A stretch of 52,663 nucleotides of DNA from CAYQMF01 sp964418595 (GTDB lineage Bacteria; Planctomycetota; UBA1135; UBA2386), in assembly GCA_964418595.1 (NCBI GenBank), contig CAYQMF010000036.1, positions 1-52,663 of the forward strand, in the 5' to 3' direction. The notes beneath the pieces were generated by a model. That model did not search any database. It saw only the letters and a list, made by a program, of their open reading frames with translations, and was not told the DNA's origin. Of this stretch, positions 25,104-32,047 are shown in pieces (the stretch's first letter is position 1; each line of letters opens with the position of its first letter). A program made the translations under genes and the position numbers.

Positions 25104-26522
25104 ATGTGCAGGAACCTCCTCGCTCCGCTGCTCGCCACCACGGCCTTCCTCGCCGCCCAACGCACCCAGGTGGGCGGCGTGTTCCCCGACGCGGCGGTGA
25201 TGGCGCCGGCGAGCGGCTCGCGCAGCGAGGCGGGGATCGGCGCGCTGATCCCGTGGGCGGATCGGCTGTGGGCGATCGGCTACGTGGCGCACGTGAAGGG
25301 CGAAGGCCTCGGGCTCTACGAGGTCGGCGCCGACCTGAAGCTCACGCGCCGCCCGGAGTCGGTGACGGGAACCTTCGCCAACCGCCTCGTGCACTGGGAG
25401 AGCGAGCAGGTGTTCCTCGGACCGCACGCGATCGACGCGAGCGGCAACGTGCGCACCATCGACGCCCTGAAGGGTCACCGCCTGGCCGCGACGACGCGCC
25501 ACCTGACGGCGCCCGACGCGAAGGTCTACTTCCTCACGATGGAGGGCCTGTTGTTCGAGGTCGATGTGAAGACCCTCGCGGCGACGCAGCTCTTCGACCT
25601 GACGCGCGAACTCGACATCGACGGCGGCCAGCCCCACTTCAAGGCGGCGCACACCGCGCAGGGAAGGCTCGTGGTCGCGAACAACACCTACGACGAGGCG
25701 GAGCACCTCGACGCGCGGGCGTCGGGCCGGCTCGCCGAGTGGGACGGCGAGGGGCGCTGGCGTGTCGTCGAGCGCGCCGCGTTCGTCGAGGTCGCCGGCA
25801 AACAGAACCCGACCGCCGGCGCGGCCTTCGGCAACACGCTCTACGCGCTCGGCTGGGACCGCGCGGCGGTGATCCTGCGCGTGCTGCACAAGGGGGTCTG
25901 GACCCGCTATCTCCTCCCGCGCGGCAGCCACTCGTTCGACCACACCTGGAACACCGAGTGGATGCGCATCCGCGAGGCGCAGACCGAGCGCTACCTCATG
26001 GACGCGTTCGGCATCTTCTACGAGCTGCCGGCGCTCACCTACGGCGGGCGCGTGTGGGGCATCAACCCGATCAGCTCACACCTCCGCCTCGTGCCCGACT
26101 TCTGCTCGTACCGCGGCCTGTTCGTGATGGCGTCGGACCAGACCGACAACGCCGTCGGTCAGCCGCAGTCGGGCCTGTGGTTCGGCGACCTCGACGCGCT
26201 GTGGAAGATGGGCAAGCCGCAGGGTTGGGGTGGGCCGTGGTGGAAGACGCTCGCGCACTGCGACGTGCCGAGCGATCCCTTCCTCATGACCGGCTTCGAC
26301 CAGAAGGTCCTGCACCTCACGCAGGAGTCGAGCGGCGGCCCGGTCACCTTCCTCGTGCAGGTCGACTTCCTGGGCGATGGCACCTGGCACGACTACGACC
26401 GCATCCCGGTGGCGAGCGGGAGATACGTGCACCACGTCTTCCAACCCGGGTTCGCGGCACACTGGATCCGGTTGATCCCGTCGGCCGAGTGTGTGGCGAC
26501 GGCGCAGTTCTTCTATCGTTGA
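25104..26522 (+). CDS. Probable secreted beta-propeller-like protein of unknown function
   Basis: 472 residues from the ATG at 25104, with a short signal peptide (MCRNLLAPLLATTAFLAAQ). The mature protein has recurring strands and WxxG turns: GALIPWADRLWAIGYVAHVKG, KVYFLTMEGLLFEVDVKTL, RLVVANNTYDEAEHLDARASG, TLYALGWDRAAVILRVLHKG, YGGRVWGINPISSHLR, FVMASDQTDNAVGQPQSGLWFG. These suggest a six- or seven-bladed propeller, but I cannot name the family. The hexamer TATCTC at 25090-25095, 8 bases before the start, is a near match to the leaderless -10 pattern. The next gene starts four bases after the stop, so the two may be co-transcribed. Tentative guess: ligand or glycan binding. Confidence 0.72.
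   Translation: MCRNLLAPLLATTAFLAAQRTQVGGVFPDAAVMAPASGSRSEAGIGALIPWADRLWAIGYVAHVKGEGLGLYEVGADLKLTRRPESVTGTFANRLVHWESEQVFLGPHAIDASGNVRTIDALKGHRLAATTRHLTAPDAKVYFLTMEGLLFEVDVKTLAATQLFDLTRELDIDGGQPHFKAAHTAQGRLVVANNTYDEAEHLDARASGRLAEWDGEGRWRVVERAAFVEVAGKQNPTAGAAFGNTLYALGWDRAAVILRVLHKGVWTRYLLPRGSHSFDHTWNTEWMRIREAQTERYLMDAFGIFYELPALTYGGRVWGINPISSHLRLVPDFCSYRGLFVMASDQTDNAVGQPQSGLWFGDLDALWKMGKPQGWGGPWWKTLAHCDVPSDPFLMTGFDQKVLHLTQESSGGPVTFLVQVDFLGDGTWHDYDRIPVASGRYVHHVFQPGFAAHWIRLIPSAECVATAQFFYR
26514..26519 (+). promoter_or_regulatory. Candidate -10 element TATCGT (leaderless type)
   Basis: TATCGT lies 7 bases before the ATG at 26527 and within the last codons of the preceding gene. It could give the downstream gene its own transcript. 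Confidence 0.35.
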
Positions 26523-26526
26523 CGCG

Positions 26527-27453
26527 ATGTCGCTCACGACGCGTGCGAGTCGCGTGCTCGACGCATGGGACGAAGGCCTGGTCCCGTCGGATCTGCCGCG
26601 TCGGTGGGCCGAGTCGGAACTGAGGGCGATCGCCGATCCGGGTTCGATCCCCACCTGGCTGCTCGATCTCGCGCAGCGGGGACCGGAGGCGATCGGCGAT
26701 GAACCGATGGCGTGGCGTGCGCCGAGGGACCTCCAGGCGTTGTTCGCCTTCGCAGCGAGCGCGGTGGATCTCGCCGACGATGCATCGGTGGAAGGGTTCG
26801 CGGGCTGGCTCGCGCACGCAGCACGTGGCCACGACCTGTCCCTCCCGGAAGTGCGGCTCGGTGACCTCGTCGGTCACGAGCTGAACCATCGCCATGACCT
26901 GGACGGTGCTGCGCGGGGCGTGCGCGAAGGCCTGCCACCCCTGCTCGATGCTTGCCGGGCGACGGTCGCGGGGATCCTTGGGTCCGTGCCTCTGTGCGCT
27001 CCCGACGCTGACGAGGTCGACGATCCCCAAGTCGTAGTCCTGCTCGAGTTTCGCGGCCTCGACCGCAGCACTCGCATCGCGCGGCACGCACACGCGCTGG
27101 CCTGGAGTTGGCTTGCCGGATTCGTCGGCGCGGGCTGCGTGTGGGAGTTCATCCTCTGCGTCCCGCGCGAGATCTCCACCGGAAGCCACGCCGCGCTGGC
27201 ACCCACCGTGCGTCATCTCGGCGGCGCCGGCGGAGTCGTTGCCGCGCTCGTGTCGATCCTGTCGCTGACGCGGGTCACGCCGGGTGTGCTGACCCTCGCC
27301 CCTGTCGCCGCGGCGACCGTGGGCTGCCTCGTGGGGATCTTCGACTGGCGGGCCGCGGTCGTTGCGTATCTGCTGGTGCTCGCCGGTATGCCGCTGACCT
27401 GGACGCCGGTGCGCGTCGCGGCGTCCGGTCGGGCTACGGCGCCGCTGCCGTGA
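26527..27453 (+). CDS. Membrane protein of unknown function with three or four C-terminal helices
   Basis: 308 residues. The N-terminal ~195 are soluble, acidic and helical (TRASRVLDAWDEGLVPSDLP, LVGHELNHRHDLDGAARGV, VVVLLEFRGLDRSTRIARHAH) with no motif I know. The C-terminal third has hydrophobic segments at about 196-216, 236-252, 257-275 and 277-297. The HELNHRHD segment is histidine-rich but does not fit a zinc-protease HExxH. Its 3' end overlaps the end of the convergent UbiE-type gene by 20 bases. The soluble part may be cytoplasmic and sense or bind something; that is not supported further. Confidence 0.65.
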   Translation: MSLTTRASRVLDAWDEGLVPSDLPRRWAESELRAIADPGSIPTWLLDLAQRGPEAIGDEPMAWRAPRDLQALFAFAASAVDLADDASVEGFAGWLAHAARGHDLSLPEVRLGDLVGHELNHRHDLDGAARGVREGLPPLLDACRATVAGILGSVPLCAPDADEVDDPQVVVLLEFRGLDRSTRIARHAHALAWSWLAGFVGAGCVWEFILCVPREISTGSHAALAPTVRHLGGAGGVVAALVSILSLTRVTPGVLTLAPVAAATVGCLVGIFDWRAAVVAYLLVLAGMPLTWTPVRVAASGRATAPLP

Positions 27454-28168
27454 ACGCGCTGAAGAGGCCCAGCTCCGTGCGTCGCTGCACGCCGAGGAAG
27501 CCCACCGCACGCAGCGCGGCGACGATCGTCTCCGGCGGCACGCACGCGTCGATGGTCTCCCAGTAGTAGCTCATCATCTCGTGTGCATCCTTGCTCCAGG
27601 TGAACAGGCGCGTGAGCGGCGGCAGGATGTCGCGGAAGTAGGTGCGCGCGAGGAGCAGCCCCGCCCGGGTCTTCGGTCGCGAGATCTCGAGCACGAGGAC
27701 GCGACCGCCGGGACGGAGCACGCGGCGGTACTCGCGGAACGCGGTCTCGAGGTCGGTGACGTGGCGCAGCGCAAAGCCCATCGAGAGGAAGTCGACGCTC
27801 GCCGCGTCGACCGGGAGCGCTTCGCCGTGGCCCTCGCGGAACTCGGCGCCGGCGACCCGCTGGCGCGCGACCTGCAGCATCCCTGGGCTGGGATCGACGC
27901 CGATGACGCGACCGCTGCCCTTCAGCACGTCGAGCGCGGCCTTGGTCACGCCGCCGGTGCCACACGCGACGTCGAGCACGCTCATGCCCGGGCGGAGACC
28001 GGCCAGGCGCAGCGCCCGGCGCCGGTAGAGCCCGCCGGTCCAGAAGAAACCGAAGCCGTTGACGCGGTCGTAATGGCGCGCGCCCTTGTCGAAGAGCGAG
28101 CGCAAGTAGGACCGCTTGTCGCCAGCGTCGCCGTAGCGCGCGACGATGGGCTGATGGGGGATGGTCAT
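27434..28168 (-). CDS. ubiE: UbiE/MenG-type quinone C-methyltransferase
   Basis: 244 residues. It uses SAM to methylate the ring of demethylmenaquinone (or 2-polyprenyl-6-methoxy-benzoquinol). The family signature is complete: YDRVN near 33, SAM motif I VLDVACGTGGVTKAAL, acidic motif II VIGVDPSPGMLQVAR, and the UbiE-specific block DFLSMGFALRHVTDLETAF followed by EYRRVLRPGGRVLVLEISRP. Then comes the usual tail SYYWETID and a C-terminal variant of GFxxV. Given the lineage, menaquinone synthesis is the more likely pathway. Convergent and overlapping by 20 bases with the membrane protein gene; divergent from the gene at 28225 with 56 bases between starts. TACTCT (28197-28192 on its strand) is a possible -10. 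Confidence 0.9.
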   Translation of the reverse strand: MTIPHQPIVARYGDAGDKRSYLRSLFDKGARHYDRVNGFGFFWTGGLYRRRALRLAGLRPGMSVLDVACGTGGVTKAALDVLKGSGRVIGVDPSPGMLQVARQRVAGAEFREGHGEALPVDAASVDFLSMGFALRHVTDLETAFREYRRVLRPGGRVLVLEISRPKTRAGLLLARTYFRDILPPLTRLFTWSKDAHEMMSYYWETIDACVPPETIVAALRAVGFLGVQRRTELGLFSAFTAAAP

Positions 28169-28211
28169 CGGGGCAGCGAGAGAGGGCGGCGAGAGTAGCG
28201 CGGCAGGACGC

Positions 28212-28217
28212 TACGCT
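28212..28217 (+). promoter_or_regulatory. Candidate -10 element TACGCT (leaderless type)
   Basis: CTACGCT ends 7 bases before the ATG at 28225. The same heptamer CTACGCT lies 6 bases before the GTG of glpD at 48796. No Shine-Dalgarno is seen at either. Confidence 0.45.
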
Positions 28218-28224
28218 TGCCTCG

Positions 28225-30048
28225 ATGGCGAGGAAACCGATTTGGATCCGGGTCGCGGTGTGCAGCGCGAGCATTGTGGGCGGCGCGACGCTGGCCGCGC
28301 AGGCGCCGGATCCTTCGGGCCGCCTCGAAGGCAGCGTCGTCGATGCGCTGGCGCAGCCGCTGCCGATGGCCGAGGTCTGGATCGTCGACGAAGAAGAGAA
28401 GGTCCTGGCGCGCACTATCGCCGACGGCGCGGGCGTGTTCGTCTTCGGCAAGCTGCCGGAGAGCGCGTACTGGCGCGTGCGCGCCACGGCGCCGGGGCGG
28501 ATCGAGGCGACGGCCTTCGCGCGGCCCCGCGACGGGATCGCCACGACCTCGCTGCGACTGTGGGACGCAGCGGCGCTGACCGGGCGGGTCCTCGATCCCG
28601 ACGGAGCGCCGATCGCAAGTGCCGAGGTCGTCGCGGTCTTCGACCTGAGCCGCGTGCTCTCGTCGTCCGACGCCACGTCGGTGCGGACCGACGCCGAGGG
28701 TCGTTTCCGCTTCGCGAAGGCGCCTCTCGGCGTGCTCGACGTTCGCGCCACGGCGCCCGGTTTCCTGGTCGGCGAGCGTCGCATCCACCTGACGACCGAC
28801 TCGGCGTGCGACGTCTCGCTCGCACGGGGCGAAGGCCTCACGATCGAGGTCGCGGTCGAGGGGCTCGGTGAGGCCGACCTGGCCGCCGCGTCCGTCCGCC
28901 TCCGGCCGTACGCCAGCCACGGGTCCGTCACGCTCCCGCCGAGCCTCCTGCGTGGGCGCTTCGACGCGAACGGCACGTGGCGGATGACGGGGCTGCCGAA
29001 GTACCGGTACCTCGTCTCTCCGAGCCTGCGCGGCACGGAGTTCCAGCCCCGCGACGTCGAATTGTTCGCGCAGCATGGCGGGCCGATGCTCGGGCTCGGT
29101 GCCTCACCCACGGAGGGGAACACGGGTCGCGCCGTCTTCAAGGTGTTCCGCAGAAAGAGCGTCGTGCTCACGGGGCGCCTCGTCGATGCGCGTGGCGAAG
29201 GGCTGGCAGGGAAGATGATCGTGACGCGCGCGGCCAACAGTGGCGGAGAGGAAACGGCTATCACCGGCGCGGACGGGAGCTTCTCGATCACGTCGTCCCA
29301 CGCGCCGGGGGTCGACGCCGTGTTTTCTCTCCGCGATCCGCAGTGGGTCACCGACCAGGCGCCGAGCGACACCTCGAGGTACGACGCGCGCCTGCTCCTC
29401 TGGCATCGCGAGAAGGTCGATCCGCAGCGACCGCTCATCATCCGGGCGATCCGCGCGAGCACGATCCGCGGCCGCCTCGTCGACGCCGACGGCCAGCCGG
29501 TGCGCTTCGTGCGCGTGACGGTGGAGGAGTCGATGCCGAACCGCATGCCGTACTGGATGCCACTTCGCTCGACGGACTCGCGTGCCGACGGCAGCTTCGA
29601 GCTGAGCGTGCACGCGATGGCCGAGCCGATGCGGATCATGGTCGCCGGCGCGGCTGGCTGGGCCACCTCCGCCGAGTTCGCAACGGACCCCGGCTCGCGC
29701 CACGACGTGGGTGACCTGAAGCTCGCACCGACCGCGTGCATCGCCGGCGTGGTGCGGGGCATCGACCAGAAGCCCGTCCCCGGTGCCCGCGTGTGGCTAC
29801 GCGACTGGGACCTCGACGCCGGGCAACAGCGCAGCGGCAGCGTCGTCGAAGTGCTCACCGACCGCGACGGACGCTATCGGTTCACCGGCGTGCCCCTGGG
29901 TGGCGCGTGGCTGCAGGTGATGCTGTTCCAGGAACACGACCTGCGCCGGGCGGTGGAGCCCTTCGACGTGACCGCGGGCGCCGACCTCACCTTCGACCTC
30001 GTGCTCAGCGAGCGCGACCGCGCAGGACCGTCCCGCCGTCGTCCATGA
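28225..30048 (+). CDS. Secreted protein with repeated carboxypeptidase-regulatory-like domains
   Basis: 607 residues with a signal peptide (KPIWIRVAVCSASIVGGATLAAQ). At least five beta-sandwich repeats of the carboxypeptidase regulatory-like type can be read: GRLEGSVVDALAQPLPMAEVWI, ALTGRVLDPDGAPIASAEVVAV, VVLTGRLVDARGEGLAGKMIV, TIRGRLVDADGQPVRFVRVTV, ACIAGVVRGIDQKPVPGARVWL. Each has the matching DGxFxF/DGRYRFTGVPLG strand. No enzyme motif is seen. It is similar in design to the protein at 13403-15388. The stop overlaps the start of the SGNH hydrolase gene (ATGA at 30045), so the two are translationally coupled and probably act together outside the cytoplasm. Confidence 0.83.
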   Translation: MARKPIWIRVAVCSASIVGGATLAAQAPDPSGRLEGSVVDALAQPLPMAEVWIVDEEEKVLARTIADGAGVFVFGKLPESAYWRVRATAPGRIEATAFARPRDGIATTSLRLWDAAALTGRVLDPDGAPIASAEVVAVFDLSRVLSSSDATSVRTDAEGRFRFAKAPLGVLDVRATAPGFLVGERRIHLTTDSACDVSLARGEGLTIEVAVEGLGEADLAAASVRLRPYASHGSVTLPPSLLRGRFDANGTWRMTGLPKYRYLVSPSLRGTEFQPRDVELFAQHGGPMLGLGASPTEGNTGRAVFKVFRRKSVVLTGRLVDARGEGLAGKMIVTRAANSGGEETAITGADGSFSITSSHAPGVDAVFSLRDPQWVTDQAPSDTSRYDARLLLWHREKVDPQRPLIIRAIRASTIRGRLVDADGQPVRFVRVTVEESMPNRMPYWMPLRSTDSRADGSFELSVHAMAEPMRIMVAGAAGWATSAEFATDPGSRHDVGDLKLAPTACIAGVVRGIDQKPVPGARVWLRDWDLDAGQQRSGSVVEVLTDRDGRYRFTGVPLGGAWLQVMLFQEHDLRRAVEPFDVTAGADLTFDLVLSERDRAGPSRRRP

Positions 30049-31124
30049 AGACCATCCCCGTCGCGCTGTCGTTCCGCACACGCAGGAAGCAGCTGGTGTG
30101 GTTCACCGGCGTTCTCGTGGTCATGCTCTGGATCACCTGCGAGATCGTCCTGCACGCGACCTTCCGCCTCTCTCATGGTCGCTGGCTCTGGGTACCGGGC
30201 GAGGTGCATCGCGTCGGCTTCGTCCAGAGCGTCGCCGACCGACGCGCCTACGAACTCCTGCCGGGGTATCGCGACGATGCCGCCCGGATGACCATCACCG
30301 ACGACGGCCTGCGTCGGACGGTGCCCGAACCCAAGCTTGGGAGTCGGCGTGTCGTCTTCCTCGGTGACTCCGTGCCATTCGGCTGGGGCGTCGCGGATGA
30401 CTCGACCTACCCGAGTGCCTTCCAGCAGTTGCTGCTCGAGAATGGGATCGACCTCGCCGTGATCAACGCCGCCGTGCCGTCGTACAACATCCGGCAGTCA
30501 CTCGACCGCTGGACCTCCAGCCGCGGCCGGTTCGGCAACGTGACGTTGATCTTCCTGCAAGCCGCCAACGACATCTCCCTGGCATCTCACTTCCAGCGAG
30601 ACTGGACGCCTGACGTGACGTGGGCCAGCCTCCGCTTCCAGCTCCCCGACGCGTTCCGACCGCGCCTCTCGGCCCTGACCTTCTACCTCGAGAGATCCGC
30701 AGCGTCGATCGCAGGGCACGGCGATGGGAGCTGGTCCACGCGCGAGGTCGAGATCAACCTCCGGTCCGAGTTGGCCCGGTTCCTGCGCGATCGCGAAGCG
30801 GATGGCATCCGAGTCGTCGTCCTTCCCATCGATCCCTTCTACTACCAGACGAAGAAGGAGGAACGGAACGCCGCGCTGCCATTGACCGCAGCCAACCGGA
30901 GCTACGTCGAGCATTGGTCGGCGATGGTCGGCAGCGTGAACCAGTGTCTTGCCGACATCTGCGGTGACCATGCGAACGCCGCCTTCTTCGACACGCGTCC
31001 CTTGTTCGATGACGCGGACCGCGCGGAGCTCTACCTGGACTTCATCCACCTCACGGTCGCCGGCAACCGCTTGCTGGCGCGCACCTTGTTGGAGTACTGC
31101 AAGCGCGAGGGCCTGCTCGAGTAG
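30045..31124 (+). CDS. Membrane-anchored SGNH/GDSL-family hydrolase
   Basis: 359 residues. One N-terminal membrane segment (about 18-38, VWFTGVLVVMLWITCEIVLH) anchors the protein with its catalytic part outside. SGNH signatures: Ser109 in VVFLGDSVPFGWG (block I), Asn175 in LQAANDI (block III), and Asp332-x2-His335 in DFIHLT (block V). A glycine block II is less clear (NAAVPSYN, 141-148). Such enzymes cleave esters, often acetyl groups on sugars or lipids; the substrate is unknown. It starts within the stop of the carboxypeptidase-regulatory-domain gene, so the pair may form an enzyme with its binding partner. Confidence 0.86.
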   Translation: MKTIPVALSFRTRRKQLVWFTGVLVVMLWITCEIVLHATFRLSHGRWLWVPGEVHRVGFVQSVADRRAYELLPGYRDDAARMTITDDGLRRTVPEPKLGSRRVVFLGDSVPFGWGVADDSTYPSAFQQLLLENGIDLAVINAAVPSYNIRQSLDRWTSSRGRFGNVTLIFLQAANDISLASHFQRDWTPDVTWASLRFQLPDAFRPRLSALTFYLERSAASIAGHGDGSWSTREVEINLRSELARFLRDREADGIRVVVLPIDPFYYQTKKEERNAALPLTAANRSYVEHWSAMVGSVNQCLADICGDHANAAFFDTRPLFDDADRAELYLDFIHLTVAGNRLLARTLLEYCKREGLLE

Positions 31125-31212
31125 ACGGCCAACGCGGTCGGAGGGGACTGGCGGGATCGTCGGCCTTGCCAGGCGTCGGGAGCGACGGGAGCATTCGTAG
31201 CCCGTACCGCCC

Positions 31213-31740
31213 ATGAAGATCCTCGTCCTCGTCGCGTTGCCATTCGCGCTCTCCCTGACGTCGCCGCAGGATCCCGCCAAGCCACTGCCGCCGCAGCCGC
31301 CGCCGGGCGCGGCGCCGCTGCCGCTGGTCGAAGACCCGCCGCTCACGCCGCAGGAGCGCACCGATCTCTGGCAGCGCTTCATGCCGGCCAGTCCGCTCGC
31401 CGGCATGTACCGCCTGCGCCTCGCCGTGCGCGACGGCCGGCAGGTGACCGATGGGATGAAGGGCTACCTCGCGGTGGGCCAGCGCCACCTCTCGCTGCAC
31501 CTCGTCGACACCAACGTCAACCCCAGGCGCCCGATGCTGCAGGCTTCGTTCCGTGAGTACAAGCTCATCGGCAACCGCCTGCAGACGACCAGCCTCGTCG
31601 GCATGCGCACCAAGGTCGATGGCGACATCGCGCTGGACGGCGACGGTCTCGTGGAGCTGCGCGACGTGCTGGTCTTCGGCAGCTCGCTGCGCGTCATGCA
31701 ATCGCCGAACGACTACCTGGACTTCGCGCGCATCGAGTAG
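31213..31740 (+). CDS. Small secreted protein of unknown function
   Basis: 175 residues with a signal peptide (MKILVLVALPFALSLTSPQ), a proline-rich linker (residues ~20-45), and then a compact beta-rich domain: SPLAGMYRLRLAVRDGRQVTDG, GYLAVGQRHLSLHLVD, ASFREYKLIGNRLQTTSLVG, VFGSSLRVMQSPNDYLDFARI. The pattern of eight or so strands is compatible with a lipocalin-like barrel, but no signature confirms it. It follows the SGNH gene by 88 bases on the same strand. Function unknown. Confidence 0.7.
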   Translation: MKILVLVALPFALSLTSPQDPAKPLPPQPPPGAAPLPLVEDPPLTPQERTDLWQRFMPASPLAGMYRLRLAVRDGRQVTDGMKGYLAVGQRHLSLHLVDTNVNPRRPMLQASFREYKLIGNRLQTTSLVGMRTKVDGDIALDGDGLVELRDVLVFGSSLRVMQSPNDYLDFARIE

Positions 31741-31948
31741 GGCCCGATCACTCGAGCAGGCGGCGCACCGGCGCAGGAACCTGCTGCCACACGCCGCGCC
31801 CGAAGCGCGACGACTTGAACTCTCGAACCGTCGTGGTGCAGTCGGGCTGCGTCGTGGTCGTCGGGTGTGCGTCGTGGACCTCACGCGCGAAGGGTCGTGC
31901 GGGAATCAAACCTCGACGGCACGGTTGCCGAGCGATCAAACAGTGGGT
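31741..31948. other. Intergenic region upstream of the RHS leader, no gene recognised
   Basis: Together with the leader this makes about 300 bases between the small secreted protein and the RHS frame. An open frame on the minus strand ends at 31748 (last residues VPAPVRRLLE), but it has no family resemblance. Composition is a little less GC-rich near 31900-31950. No convincing -35/-10 pair is seen. Confidence 0.4.
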
Positions 31949-31955
31949 AAAGGAG
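31949..31955 (+). promoter_or_regulatory. Strong Shine-Dalgarno of the RHS leader
   Basis: AAAGGAG lies 8 bases before the ATG at 31964. It is one of the best ribosome-binding sites in the window, whereas the in-frame starts of the RHS body (TTG 32044, ATG 32047) have none. It argues that translation of the RHS protein really begins at 31964. Confidence 0.7.
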
Positions 31956-31963
31956 AGCGAACG

Positions 31964-32047
31964 ATGGAGACCCAGAAGGTGACCAGAAAGATGAGCGCTC
32001 GCACGATGTTTGCTCCGTCCGTCCGTCCGTCCTTCTTGCCTCATTGA
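31964..32047 (+). CDS. RHS leader / signal-peptide start, out of frame as sequenced
   Basis: Read as given, it is a 27-residue peptide with a basic start (METQKVTRKMSARTMFAPSV) that ends at a TGA (32045-32047). That stop shares its A with the ATG at 32047 (TGATG). The peptide passes through the TCCG tetranucleotide tract. Adding one unit joins it in frame to LLASLMVFVPAAAVHAQ, giving a complete Sec signal peptide (basic n-region, hydrophobic h-region, VHA cleavage site) for the RHS protein. Removing two units does the same, with a shorter n-region. So this is best read as the 5' end of the RHS gene in an off phase, with the TGATG overlap allowing weak reinitiation. A sequencing error in the tract is the main alternative. 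Confidence 0.65.
   Translation: METQKVTRKMSARTMFAPSVRPSFLPH
32014..32032 (+). repeat. Tetranucleotide microsatellite (TCCG)4TCC
   Basis: Four full TCCG units plus TCC sit between the leader ATG and the RHS body. From 31964 to 32047 is 83 bases, one short of a multiple of three, so +1 unit or -2 units restores the frame. Tetranucleotide tracts within a 5' coding end are the classic substrate of slipped-strand phase variation. Confidence 0.85.
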
